This document shows positions 26,389 through 34,976 of a stretch of DNA of 64,000 nt, in pieces. The position numbers and the translations under genes are program-made. Below the pieces are notes generated by a model. That model was not told the origin of the DNA. It saw only the letters and a list, made by a program, of their open reading frames with translations, and made no database searches. This DNA is from Streptomyces sp. SA15. GTDB lineage: Bacteria > Actinomycetota > Actinomycetes > Streptomycetales > Streptomycetaceae. Positions within the stretch are counted from its first letter, which is position 1. Each line of letters starts with the position of its first letter. The stretch lies in contig NZ_NTGE01000058.1 of assembly GCF_002291145.1 (NCBI RefSeq), forward strand, positions 124,001 to 188,000. The letters run 5' to 3'.

Positions 26389-27548
26389 GTTCCTGAGACC
26401 GTTCCTGCCCCATGCCCCGCCGGCTCCGCCACTGCCCCGGACGCACGGTGGATCGGGCCGCTGACCCGGGCCAGAGGCAAGCCACTCGCTCGTCCGGCGT
26501 GGGCGATGATCTCGGCGGTGATGGAGATGGCCGTCTCCTCGGGGGTGCGGGCACCGAGGTCGAGGCCGATCGGGGACCGCAGTCGGGCCAACTGCTCCTG
26601 CGTGACGCCTACTTCGCGCAGACGGAGAAGGCGCTCCTCGTGGGTGCGCCGGGAGCCCATCGCGCCGACGTAGCCGACGGGCAGGTCGAGTGCCCGCTGC
26701 AGCAGCGGGATGTCGAACTTGGCGTCGTGGGTGAGCACACAGATCGCGGTACGGGCGTCCACGGCCGTCTGTGCCAGGTAGCGGTGGGGCCAGTCGACGA
26801 CCACCTCGTCGGCGTGCGGGAAGCGTGCCGTGGTGGCGAAGACGGGGCGGGCGTCGCACACGGTGACGTGATAGTCCAGGAATCGGCCGGCCTGCGCGAG
26901 GGCGGCGGCGAAGTCGACGGCGCCGAAGATCAGCATGCGGGGGCGGGTGGCGGCGGCGTGGACGAGGACGGAGAGCTTCTCGGGGCAGGTCTCGGCGTCT
27001 CCGCCGAGGGCGAGGCGTGCTGTGCGCCCGGTGCGCAGTTGGGCGGTGGCCCGGTCCGCCACCGTCCGGCCGGTCGGCCCGTCGCCGAGCGCGCTGTCGG
27101 CGATCCAGCTGTCGCCGAGGACGCTCAAAGTGGCGCCGACCAATCCCTCGGGCCCGCCCACGACCTGGGCGACGGCGGCCGGCCGGCCCTCGACCGCCTC
27201 GGCGAGCGCCGCACCGAGATGCGGTTCGACGGCCGGATCGACACGCTGCACGAGCACATCGAGTTCCCCACCGCAGGTCAGTCCCACGGCGAAGGCGTCG
27301 TCGTCGGAGTAGCCGAACCGGGCACGTTGTGGAGCACCATGCTCGTCGAGCACCTGCCGGCACAGTTCGTACACCGCGCCCTCGACGCACCCGCCGGAGA
27401 TGCTGCCGATGGCATTGCCGTCGGCGTCCACCGCCACCGACGTACCGATGGGCAGGGGGGCGCTGCCGGTGACGTCCACGATGGTGGCCAGGGCGAAGGG
27501 GCGTTCCTCGCGGCACCAGCGGTGCAGTGTGTCCGCGATGTTGAGCAT
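26382..27548 (-). CDS. XdhC-family molybdenum cofactor insertion protein
   Basis: 388 residues. The N-terminal XdhC/CoxI domain has ATIVDVTGSAPLPIG and SGGCVEGAVYELC (around residues 25-70). The C-terminal Rossmann domain has LIFGAVDFAAALAQAGRFLDYHVTVCD and YVGAMGSRRTHEER. Family members bind and sulfurate molybdenum cofactor and insert it into xanthine dehydrogenase-type enzymes. The ATG at 27548 follows GGAG. The gene follows the PaoABC-like operon after a terminator and overlaps moaA. A scrambled second copy is at 37297-37690. Confidence 0.93.
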   Translation of the reverse strand: MLNIADTLHRWCREERPFALATIVDVTGSAPLPIGTSVAVDADGNAIGSISGGCVEGAVYELCRQVLDEHGAPQRARFGYSDDDAFAVGLTCGGELDVLVQRVDPAVEPHLGAALAEAVEGRPAAVAQVVGGPEGLVGATLSVLGDSWIADSALGDGPTGRTVADRATAQLRTGRTARLALGGDAETCPEKLSVLVHAAATRPRMLIFGAVDFAAALAQAGRFLDYHVTVCDARPVFATTARFPHADEVVVDWPHRYLAQTAVDARTAICVLTHDAKFDIPLLQRALDLPVGYVGAMGSRRTHEERLLRLREVGVTQEQLARLRSPIGLDLGARTPEETAISITAEIIAHAGRASGLPLARVSGPIHRASGAVAEPAGHGAGTVSGTC

Positions 27549-27639
27549 GGGGGTCTCCAGAGCAGACGGTCGCTGTCGCAGAAGGTGAGCGGGCCGCCGC
27601 CGCGTCGACGGGGGCGCATGCGCGGCGGCGGCCCGGGGA

Positions 27640-27676
27640 GGTCCGGCAGCCGTACGGGGGGTTCGGCTGCCGGACC
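27640..27676 (-). terminator. Terminator after the left molybdoenzyme operon
   Basis: Perfect 12-base-pair stem, GGTCCGGCAGCC and its complement, with a 13-base loop, about 20 bases beyond the molybdenum-subunit stop. The equivalent hairpin is kept in the right copy at 37192-37229. Confidence 0.75.
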
Positions 27677-27696
27677 GGCTTATGGACGTGCCGGGA

Positions 27697-29889
27697 TCAG
27701 AGCAACGTCTCGGCGGTGATGGGCAGTTGGCGGATCCTGCGGCCGGTGGCGTTGAAGACCGCGTTGCCGATCGCGGCCGCCACACCCACCTGGACGACCT
27801 CGCCGAGCCCCTTGACGCCCAGCAGGTTGCCGGCGTTGTCCTCGCCGTCCAGGTAGGTCGCCTTGATCTCGGGGACGTCGGCGTTCACGGGCACGAGGTA
27901 GTCGGCGAGGCTGGAGTTCACGATCCTCCCGTCACGGTGATCGGTGACCGTGTGCTCCAACAGAGCCTGGCCGATGCCGCCCACGATCCCGCCGAGCGCC
28001 TGGCTGTCGGCGAGCTTCGGGCTGATGATGCGCCCCGCGTCGTACACGCCGAGCATCCTGCGCACCCGCACCAGCCCCAGGTCCGCGTCCACAGAGACCT
28101 CGGCGAAGGTCGCGCTGTAGGCGAAGTAGGCGGACCGCTCGGAGCCAGGTCCCTCGTAAGAACCGTTCGCCTCCAGGTGGGAGCGGTCGTGGCGGGCCAG
28201 CAGGCTCTTGTACGTCTCCCCACGAGCCGTGTTCTTCCGGTCGTGCAGCCGGCCGTTGCGTACGACCACGTGGTCCGCGTTTACCCCGTACAGCGGCGAC
28301 TCCCGGTCCTCCACGGCCAGCTTGATCGCCTGCTGCCGCACCTTGTTGCAGGCGTCGACGACGGCCGAGCCAACGCTGGCCATGGTCGACGAACCGCCGT
28401 GCGGCGAGGTGAACGGATACTCCGAGTCTCCCAGCCGGAACGTGACCGTGCGCATGGTTAGCCCGAGGGCGTCCGCGGCGACCTGGGTCTGGGAGGTGTA
28501 CGTGCCCGGCCCCATGTCGGTGGTGGCCGCCTCCACGACCGCCGTGCCGTCGGCATCCAGCCGCGCCCTGGCCTGCCCCGGATACCGCCCGCAGTCGTAG
28601 GCCCCGGCGGCCATGCCCAGGCCGATCAGCAGGTTCCCCTCCCGTGTGGAGCGCGGCTTCGGGTTTCGGCGGTCCCAGCCGAACTCGCGGGCGCCGACCG
28701 TGTAGCACTCGCTCAGCCGCCGGGTGGAGAATGGCTCGTTGGTCGACTCGTCGTCGGCCGGTTCGTTGCGTCGGCGCAGCTCGATCGGATCGATTCCGAG
28801 TTCGTGCGCGAGCTCGTCCATGGCCGACTCGATCACGAACGACGCGGGGGCGAAGCCGGGCCCGCGCATCCAGATCGGGGTGTTCACGTCCAACGGTACC
28901 TGCCGGTATGCCTGGCGGACGTTGGGCATGCTGTACATCATCTGACCCGTGCCCAGGACTGCCTCGAAGAACGTCTCGTACGACGACGTCTCGTGGTCGA
29001 TGTCGTGGATCGCGGCGTTCAGCCGGCCCCGCCGGTCGCTGCCGAGGCGCAGCCGGTACTCGTAGGCCGGCCGGAATCCGGTGCCGAAGTACATCTGCTT
29101 GCGACTGAGCACCAGCTTCACCGGGCGGCGCGTCACCCGCGCGGCCAGCGCGGCGACGATCGTGTGCGGCCAGCAGCGCAGCCCGCTGCCGAACCCGCCG
29201 CCGACGAACGGGTTGATGACCCGCACCGCGTCCGCCGGCAGGTCGAAGACCGCGGCGATCTCGTCGCGCGTGCCCATCACCCACTGCGTCTTGTCCCACA
29301 CCGTGAGCCGGTTGCCGTCCCAGCGGGCGATGGTGGCGTGCGGCTCCATCGGGTTGTGGTGGTTGCGGGCCAGCTCATACGTCAGGTCCAGCCGTACGGC
29401 CGACGAACGCAGACCGGCTTCCGCGTCCCCGCGCGCATAGGGCGTCGGCTCACCCGGCTTGGCCTTGGTGATGTCCGTCGAGGGACGCTCGGCGTCGTAG
29501 CGGACCTTGACCAGGCTCGCCCCGTGCTGCCCGGCCTCCAGAGTGGTGGCCACCACCACGGCGACCGGCTGACCGTGGAAGAGCACCCGGTCGTCCTGGA
29601 ATACCCGAAGCCTGCGCCCGGCCGGGTTGTTGGACCCGGAGTTGTCGCGGTACGGCAGCTTCGGCGCGTTGCCGTGGTGGATCACCCGCACCACACCGGC
29701 GTGTTTCTCGGCGGCGCGCGTGTCGATGGATCTGATCCGGCCGCGGCCGATGCCCGCGTCGACGATGACGGCGTGTACGACTCCGTTGAGGTCGTGCTCG
29801 GCGGCGTACTCCGCCTTGCCGGTGACCTTCAGTACGCCGTCCACGCGGGACAGCGGTGCGCCTACGGCTGCCTGCGGCTGGGGGCTCAT
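27697..29889 (-). CDS. Aldehyde oxidoreductase molybdenum-binding subunit, left copy (PaoC-like)
   Basis: 730 residues, the large subunit of a xanthine oxidase-family enzyme. NPFVGGGFGSGLRCWPH and GPGFAPASFVIESAMDELA belong to the molybdopterin-binding region; the C-terminal GVKGLGEVVQVGVAAAIGNAV contains the catalytic Glu. It hydroxylates aldehydes or heterocycles at the Mo centre. The ATG at 29889 overlaps the FAD-subunit stop, with GGAGAG upstream. Because the partner Fe-S subunit has a Tat signal, the complex is probably exported folded. The intact copy of a duplicated operon. Confidence 0.94.
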   Translation of the reverse strand: MSPQPQAAVGAPLSRVDGVLKVTGKAEYAAEHDLNGVVHAVIVDAGIGRGRIRSIDTRAAEKHAGVVRVIHHGNAPKLPYRDNSGSNNPAGRRLRVFQDDRVLFHGQPVAVVVATTLEAGQHGASLVKVRYDAERPSTDITKAKPGEPTPYARGDAEAGLRSSAVRLDLTYELARNHHNPMEPHATIARWDGNRLTVWDKTQWVMGTRDEIAAVFDLPADAVRVINPFVGGGFGSGLRCWPHTIVAALAARVTRRPVKLVLSRKQMYFGTGFRPAYEYRLRLGSDRRGRLNAAIHDIDHETSSYETFFEAVLGTGQMMYSMPNVRQAYRQVPLDVNTPIWMRGPGFAPASFVIESAMDELAHELGIDPIELRRRNEPADDESTNEPFSTRRLSECYTVGAREFGWDRRNPKPRSTREGNLLIGLGMAAGAYDCGRYPGQARARLDADGTAVVEAATTDMGPGTYTSQTQVAADALGLTMRTVTFRLGDSEYPFTSPHGGSSTMASVGSAVVDACNKVRQQAIKLAVEDRESPLYGVNADHVVVRNGRLHDRKNTARGETYKSLLARHDRSHLEANGSYEGPGSERSAYFAYSATFAEVSVDADLGLVRVRRMLGVYDAGRIISPKLADSQALGGIVGGIGQALLEHTVTDHRDGRIVNSSLADYLVPVNADVPEIKATYLDGEDNAGNLLGVKGLGEVVQVGVAAAIGNAVFNATGRRIRQLPITAETLL

Positions 29890-30866
29890 TCCATCTCTCC
29901 TACGGTGCGCAGCTGGCGTTCGACGGTCCGTTTCAGGAGCTCGACCTTGAACCGGTTGTGCTGAAGGGGGCGGGCGCCGTCGGTGGCGTGGCTCGCGGCC
30001 TCGGCCCACAAACCGTCCGAGGGGCGCTCGCCGATCAGGGCCCGCTCGACGGCCGGCAGCTTCCACGGCACCGTGGCCACACCGCCGGCGGCGACCTTCG
30101 CCTCGCGGATCACGCCGCCCCGGATGTGCAGTGCGACGGCCGCCGAGGCAAGGCCGAACGAGTAGGACTGCCGGTCGCGGAGCTTCAGGTAGGCCGACTT
30201 CAGCGGACGCGGATAAGCCCGGATCTCGACCGCCGTGATCAACTCGCCCTGCCTGATCGCCTGTTCGCGGTGCGGGGTGCTGCCGGGACGGAGCAGGAAG
30301 TCGCCGAAGGGGAGGCTGCGCTCCTTGCCGTCCGGGGCCTGGAGGTGGACGGTCGCCTCCAGGGCGGTGAGGGCGACGGCGAAGTCGGAGGCGTGGGTGG
30401 CCACGCAGTGGTCGGAGCCGCCGAGGATCGCGTGGCCGCGGTTGTAGCCGTTGATGGCGGCGCAGCCGGAGCCGGGCTCGCGCTTGTTGCAGTCGGCACC
30501 CACGTCCCGGAAGTAGGTGCAGCGGGTGCGCTGCATGATGTTTCCGCCGATGGTGGCCATGTTCCGCAGCTGAGCCGAGGCGCCCCGCAGCGCCTGGGCG
30601 GCCACCGGGAAGAGGGCGTTCAGCTTGGGGTCGGCGGTGGCCGCGGACATCGGGACCAGGGCGCCGATGCGGATGCCGCCGCCCGCGGTGGCGGTGATCT
30701 CGCTCAGGGGCAAGGCGCTGATGTCGACGAGCGTGTCAGGGGTTTCGACGGTCTCGCGCATTAGGTCGACCAGCGTGGTGCCGCCGGCGATGTAGCGGCC
30801 GCCGCGTCTGCCGGCGGCCAGGGCTTCCCGGACGCTGTCGACGCGAGTGTAGGAGAAGGGGTGCAT
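29886..30866 (-). CDS. Aldehyde oxidoreductase FAD-binding subunit, left copy (PaoB-like)
   Basis: 326 residues. FAD-binding segments are AGGTTLVDLMRE (about residues 27-38) and NMATIGGNIMQRTRC. Four Cys in RCTYFRD...CNKREPGSGC suggest the additional 4Fe-4S cluster seen in PaoB-type subunits but not in most xanthine dehydrogenases. The C-terminal CO dehydrogenase flavoprotein domain is complete. It is the middle gene of a tightly packed three-gene operon. Confidence 0.94.
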   Translation of the reverse strand: MHPFSYTRVDSVREALAAGRRGGRYIAGGTTLVDLMRETVETPDTLVDISALPLSEITATAGGGIRIGALVPMSAATADPKLNALFPVAAQALRGASAQLRNMATIGGNIMQRTRCTYFRDVGADCNKREPGSGCAAINGYNRGHAILGGSDHCVATHASDFAVALTALEATVHLQAPDGKERSLPFGDFLLRPGSTPHREQAIRQGELITAVEIRAYPRPLKSAYLKLRDRQSYSFGLASAAVALHIRGGVIREAKVAAGGVATVPWKLPAVERALIGERPSDGLWAEAASHATDGARPLQHNRFKVELLKRTVERQLRTVGEME

Positions 30867-30878
30867 GGTGGCCGCTCT

Positions 30879-31517
30879 CTACTTGCGGGCGGCGGTCTGC
30901 TCGACCGCGCGCACGATCTTGACGTAACAGCCACAGCGGCAGACGTTGCCGCTCATGTACTCCCGGATCTCCTCCGGCGAGCCGGTGTGGCCCTCCTGGA
31001 TGCAGCCGACGCCGGACATGATCTGCCCCGGAGTGCAGTAGCCGCACTGGAAGGCGTCCTCATCGACGAACGCCTGCTGCAGCGGGTGGAGTTCGTCGCC
31101 GTCCGCCAGCCCCTCAATGGTGGTGACCTCGGCGCCCTCCAGCCGCACCGCCAGCGTCAGGCAGGAGTTGACCCGCTGCCCGTCGACCAGCACGGTGCAC
31201 GCCCCGCAGGCCCCGGCGTTGCAGCCCTTCTTCGAGCCCGTCAGGTCGAGGTGCTCCCGGAGCAGGTCAAGCAGCGAGGTGCGGTTGTCCACAGTCACCG
31301 TCCGCCGGGTGCCGTTCACCGCCAGGGACACACGGCTGGAGGGGGCCGCACCCGTGGCGGTCGCCTCCTCGGCACCGGCCAGGAACGACCCTCCAGCCAC
31401 CACGACACCGCCCACCGCGACACCGGTGGCGATGACGGTGCGCCGACTGGGCCCCGAGGCGGACTCACCGGCTCCGGTGGGCGGAGAAACTGAAGAATCA
31501 GAGAGTTCAGAGGACAT
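30879..31517 (-). CDS. Aldehyde oxidoreductase 2Fe-2S subunit with Tat signal, left copy (PaoA-like)
   Basis: 212 residues. A long N-terminus carries a twin-arginine motif, SRRTVIATG (around residue 24), followed by a hydrophobic stretch. The first 2Fe-2S cluster is in CNAGACGACTVLVDGQRVNSC, the second in CGYCTPGQIMSG and CRCGCYVKIV. It transfers electrons from the Mo centre to FAD. The Tat signal implies that the whole complex is exported. It is the first gene of the operon, under the dyad promoter at 31643-31691. Confidence 0.94.
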   Translation of the reverse strand: MSSELSDSSVSPPTGAGESASGPSRRTVIATGVAVGGVVVAGGSFLAGAEEATATGAAPSSRVSLAVNGTRRTVTVDNRTSLLDLLREHLDLTGSKKGCNAGACGACTVLVDGQRVNSCLTLAVRLEGAEVTTIEGLADGDELHPLQQAFVDEDAFQCGYCTPGQIMSGVGCIQEGHTGSPEEIREYMSGNVCRCGCYVKIVRAVEQTAARK

Positions 31518-31642
31518 GCGTTCGCCTTTGCATCACGGACGGATCAGTCGTGCACACCAGCGGGAGACCTGAGCACGAGATCGACGCCACCGCGGGAGAC
31601 TGGGTGACCGCTCGCCTCGAAAGGGCGGCTGATCACGCCGGA

Positions 31643-31691
31643 AGTCTTGCACCACAGGCATCACCCATGGCAGGGAGAGTTTTGTCCCCCC
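31643..31691 (-). promoter_or_regulatory. Dyad promoter of the left molybdoenzyme operon
   Basis: On the minus strand GGGGGGACAAAACTCTCCC (complement of 31673-31691), 21 bases, then TGCAAGACT (complement of 31643-31651). The first operon gene starts about 125 bases later. Spacing and both elements match the other sites. Confidence 0.7.
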
Positions 31692-32032
31692 TTGCTTTTC
31701 CTTGGCCTTCCCTTGGTTTCCCTGCCCGCAAGTAAGCGCTAGGTGAAGGCGGCTGGTCGGGGTTCGGACAGCAGCGCGGCGGCCTGCTTCGGGTCGGTGG
31801 CGAGCACGGAGAGCCGTGCGGCGAACGGCGAGAGGTCCATGGCGAAGCCGAGGGCGGCCGGCCGTCGCGCACAGAGGCCAGCCGTCTGCACCTTGCTGGG
31901 GAACGTGACATCCGCCGCCCTCACGTCCTCGTCGCCTCCTGTGCGTAGCACTCGGAATTTGCCGTGACGTCCGGAAGGGATCCGGTGGCCGGAACTGGTC
32001 TCCGGCCCTTCAATGACTTGCGTCTGCCCGCA

Positions 32033-32158
32033 GGAGGGAGAATTTCATCCGGGGAGTAAATCATCCAGGGAGGAAACTCTCCCCCCTTCCGCCCTGGTGG
32101 GGAAGGCATCCTGGGATGAAACCGACCCCCTCATAATTCGAAGGTTTCATGCGACAGT
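32033..32158 (+). promoter_or_regulatory. Bipartite dyad and promoter of regulator 2
   Basis: GGAGGGAGAATTTCATCC and GGGAGGAAACTCTCCCCCC form a large imperfect inverted repeat at 32033-32086. Nearer the gene, CCTGGGATG...GACCC is followed by 21 bases and TGCGACAGT (32150-32158). The ATG begins eight bases after that element, so the transcript is probably leaderless. Autoregulation by the MmyB-like protein is a reasonable inference. Confidence 0.65.
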
Positions 32159-32165
32159 TACATGC

Positions 32166-33032
32166 ATGGAAAGCAGCATACATTTGAAGGAGCTGGGTGA
32201 ATTCCTCAAAGCCCGGCGAGCGGAGTTGAGTCCGCGCACGGTCGGGCTGCCGGAAACCGGAGGGCCACGAAAAGTGCCCGGTCTGCGACGAGACGAGGTC
32301 GCCCGGCTGGCCGGGCTCAGCAGTCCTCATTACACCCGCCTGGAGCAGGGGCGCACAGGACCGTCGGCGGCCGTGCTCGCGACGCTCGTCCGCGTCCTGC
32401 ACCTGAACGACGAACAGCGGGATCGCCTGTTCGAGCTGGCCGGCAAGGTGGGGGTCAAGGTCTGTCGGCGGCCGGCGCAGAAGGTCCAATCCCAGCTGCA
32501 ACGGTTCCTGGACGACATCCCATTCACCCCGGCGCTGGTACTGGGGCGGTACATGGACATCCTCGCGTGGAACTCGTCGGCAGCCAACTTGTTCACCGAC
32601 TTCTCCCTGCTGCGGGGGAAGAAGCGGAACTTCATCCGGCTCCTCTTCGCCGAGCCGACGATGAAGGAGCTCTACCCGGACTGGGAGCGTGTCGCCCACG
32701 CCTGCGTCACGCAGCTGTGGATGGAGGGCGCCAAATGCCCTGGAGACACGCGGCTGGCCGAACTGGTGGGTGAACTGTCCGTGGCCGACGCCGACTTCCG
32801 GCGATGGTGGGGTGCCGAGCACGCCACGGCGCTGAGCGTGGGAACACAGACGCTGCGGCACCCGGTCGTGGGGGAGATCACGCTCGACTGGGACAGCTTC
32901 ACCTGCACCACCGATGCCGAGCAGCAACTGGTGATCTGGACCTCCGAACCCGGTACGGCATCGCACGACAACCTGCGTTTGCTCTCCTCGTGGACGGCAC
33001 ACCCGCCTGCACGTGCATCCGACGCTCACTGA
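32166..33032 (+). CDS. XRE/MmyB-like transcriptional regulator 2
   Basis: 288 residues, paralogous to regulator 1. The helix-turn-helix is in LRRDEVARLAGLSSPHYTRLE (about residues 41-61); the MmyB PAS-like domain has DILAWNSSAANLFTDF, FIRLLFAEPTMKELYPDW and HDNLRLLSSW. The ATG at 32166 has no ribosome site but sits where transcription should begin, consistent with leaderless translation. It lies at the centre of the inverted molybdoenzyme duplication and probably regulates both flanking operons through the dyads. Confidence 0.9.
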   Translation: MESSIHLKELGEFLKARRAELSPRTVGLPETGGPRKVPGLRRDEVARLAGLSSPHYTRLEQGRTGPSAAVLATLVRVLHLNDEQRDRLFELAGKVGVKVCRRPAQKVQSQLQRFLDDIPFTPALVLGRYMDILAWNSSAANLFTDFSLLRGKKRNFIRLLFAEPTMKELYPDWERVAHACVTQLWMEGAKCPGDTRLAELVGELSVADADFRRWWGAEHATALSVGTQTLRHPVVGEITLDWDSFTCTTDAEQQLVIWTSEPGTASHDNLRLLSSWTAHPPARASDAH

Positions 33033-33114
33033 CACGTTCCGCGCCTTTGCCTACTGCCCAGGCCCGTGCTTCCGGTGCTTGTAGTCGACAGCTTTCCATC
33101 CGGCGAGAAAGACG

Positions 33115-33192
33115 GCGGGGAGTTCCCTCTGGGAGAAAAACATCCAGGGAGAAAACTCTCCCTCCCAGAACTGATGCCGATGATGCGAGACT
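33115..33192 (+). promoter_or_regulatory. Dyad promoter of the right molybdoenzyme operon
   Basis: A bipartite dyad (GCGGGGAGTTCCCTCTGGG, then CATCCAGGGAGAAAACTCTCCC) ends in CTCCC at 33158-33162. After 21 bases TGCGAGACT lies at 33184-33192. The first gene starts about 138 bases downstream. Confidence 0.7.
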
Positions 33193-33329
33193 GCCCGGCG
33201 TGACCAACCGCGGGCCTCGCAGCATGTGCGAATTCTCCAGCGCCCGGTGGTGATGAGGTCACGGGATTCGCCCCGGCCCTGCCGATGCGCAGGCCAGGTG
33301 CCCTGCCCGCCGAGTCCGAAAGCGTATGT

Positions 33330-33983
33330 ATGTCCCCCACTGAGTTCACCGATCCAGACGCTTCGCCCCCCACCGACTCCATCGAGTCCCCGGCAGCGCC
33401 GACCCGGCGCACCTTCATCGCGACGACCACTGCTGTTGGTGGTGCCGTCGTCACCGGCGGTCTCATCGCCGGATCGACTCTTGTCGATGCGGAGGAAGCG
33501 GCAGCCGACGAGGCCGCACCCACGAGCCGTGTCTCTTTGACGGTGAACGGCTCTCGGCGAACGGTCACCGTCGACAACCGCACTTCGCTCCTCGACCTGC
33601 TGAGGGAGCACTTCGGTCTGACCGGCTCGAAGAAGGGGTGCAACGCCGGCGCCTGCGGCGCGTGCACGGTCCTGGTCGACGGCCGGCGCGTCAACTCCTG
33701 CCTGACCCTGGCGGCACGTCTGGAAGGTGCCGAGGTCACCACGATCGAGGGCCTGGCGAACGGCGACGAACTGCACCCGCTGCAGCAGGCGTTCATCGAG
33801 CAGGACGCCTTCCAGTGCGGCTACTGCACGCCCGGACAGATCGTCTCCGGTGTCGGCTGCATCCAGGAGGGCCACACGGGCTCGCCGGAGGAGATCCGGG
33901 AGTGGATGAGCGGCAACATCTGCCGCTGCGGTTGTTACGTGAAGATCGTGCGCGCGGTGGAGCAGACCGCGGGCCGGAAATAA
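33330..33983 (+). CDS. Aldehyde oxidoreductase 2Fe-2S subunit with Tat signal, right copy
   Basis: 217 residues. The Tat signal TRRTFIATTTAVGG precedes the ferredoxin domain. CNAGACGACTVLVDGRRVNSC, CGYCTPGQIVSG and CRCGCYVKIV are nearly identical to the left copy, while the N-terminal linker has diverged. The ATG at 33330 is preferred over an upstream in-frame GTG because the extra residues are not conserved in the left copy. It shares the dyad promoter type of its paralogue. Confidence 0.92.
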   Translation: MSPTEFTDPDASPPTDSIESPAAPTRRTFIATTTAVGGAVVTGGLIAGSTLVDAEEAAADEAAPTSRVSLTVNGSRRTVTVDNRTSLLDLLREHFGLTGSKKGCNAGACGACTVLVDGRRVNSCLTLAARLEGAEVTTIEGLANGDELHPLQQAFIEQDAFQCGYCTPGQIVSGVGCIQEGHTGSPEEIREWMSGNICRCGCYVKIVRAVEQTAGRK

Positions 33984-33995
33984 GGAGCGGACGCC

Positions 33996-34976
33996 ATGCA
34001 TCCCTTCTCCTACACCCGTGTCTCCAACACCCGTGAAGCCCTCGACGCCGGTCGCGGTGGCGGGCGTTACATCGCCGGGGGCACCACCCTGGTCGACCTC
34101 ATGCGGGAGACCGTCGAACGCCCCGAGACCCTGGTCGACATCACCGGCCTGCCGCTGAGCGAGATCACCGTCACCGAGCGTGGGGGCTTGCGCATCGGTG
34201 CCCTGGTGACCATGTCCGAGGCGGCTGCGAACCGGAAGGTGCGCACCACGTACCCGGTCGTCTCCGAGGCGCTGGAGCTGAGCGCGTCGGCCCAGCTGCG
34301 GAACATGGCGACCATCGGCGGCAACATCATGCAGCGCACCCGCTGCACGTACTTCCGCGACGTGACAGCCGACTGCAACAAGCGTGAGCCCGGCTCGGGT
34401 TGTGCTGCACTGCACGGCGTCAACCGCACGCACGCCATCCTCGGGACCTCCGACGCCTGCGTGGCGACGCACCCGTCCGATGTCGCCGTGGCCTTCGCCG
34501 CCCTGGAGGCGCGGGTGCACTTGCTGGGCCCGGACGGGACACGCCAAGTCCCCTTCGTCGACTTCCTGTTGCGACCCGGCAGCACCCCACAGCACGAACA
34601 GGCCCTGCGTCGGGGTGAGTTGATCACCACAGTGGAGATCCCCGCTCTTCCGCGCCCGCTCAGGTCCGGCTATCTGAAGGTGCGTGACCGGCAGTCCTAC
34701 GAGTTCGCCCTGACGTCGGCGGCTGTCGCACTGCACGTGCGTGGCGGCGTGATCCGCCAGGCGAAGGTGGCCGCCGGGGGCGTGGGCACGGTGCCCTGGA
34801 AGCTGCCCGCCGTCGAGCAGCACTTGGTCGGTGAGCGTCCCTCGGAGTCGTTGTGGGCGGCAGCCGCTGAGCGAGCTGCCGATGGCGCCCGCCCGCTGCA
34901 GCACAACCGTTTCAAGGTCGAGCTGCTGAAGCGGACCGTCGAGCGTCAGCTGCGCGTCGTCGGAGGTACCAAGTGA
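33996..34976 (+). CDS. Aldehyde oxidoreductase FAD-binding subunit, right copy
   Basis: 326 residues, the same length as the left copy and aligning without gaps through most of its length, including AGGTTLVDLMRETVE, NMATIGGNIMQRTRC and the CNKREPGSGC cluster ligands. AAGGAG precedes the ATG. The gene is intact although the next one is frameshifted, so a complete complex from this copy alone is doubtful. Confidence 0.92.
   Translation: MHPFSYTRVSNTREALDAGRGGGRYIAGGTTLVDLMRETVERPETLVDITGLPLSEITVTERGGLRIGALVTMSEAAANRKVRTTYPVVSEALELSASAQLRNMATIGGNIMQRTRCTYFRDVTADCNKREPGSGCAALHGVNRTHAILGTSDACVATHPSDVAVAFAALEARVHLLGPDGTRQVPFVDFLLRPGSTPQHEQALRRGELITTVEIPALPRPLRSGYLKVRDRQSYEFALTSAAVALHVRGGVIRQAKVAAGGVGTVPWKLPAVEQHLVGERPSESLWAAAAERAADGARPLQHNRFKVELLKRTVERQLRVVGGTK

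Larger units (their letters stand above)
31518..32165. other. Control region between left operon and regulator 2
   Basis: About 650 bases without a convincing gene. It holds the dyad promoter of the left operon, a bipartite dyad near 32040 and the promoter of the MmyB-like regulator. A 70-codon minus-strand frame (31739-31951) has no recognisable family and may be a remnant or chance. Confidence 0.5.

Noticed and set aside
28804..29964. A 386-codon plus-strand frame
   Set aside because: Antisense to the intact molybdenum subunit, which has complete motifs on the minus strand.
31739..31951. Possible 70-residue minus-strand gene
   Set aside because: No ribosome site or recognised family, and it lies within a region dense in control elements.
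33115..33192. GC-rich dyads interpreted as transcription terminators
   Set aside because: They lie upstream of genes, recur with fixed 21-base spacing to a -10-like element, and have an AT-rich centre; an operator fits better than a terminator.
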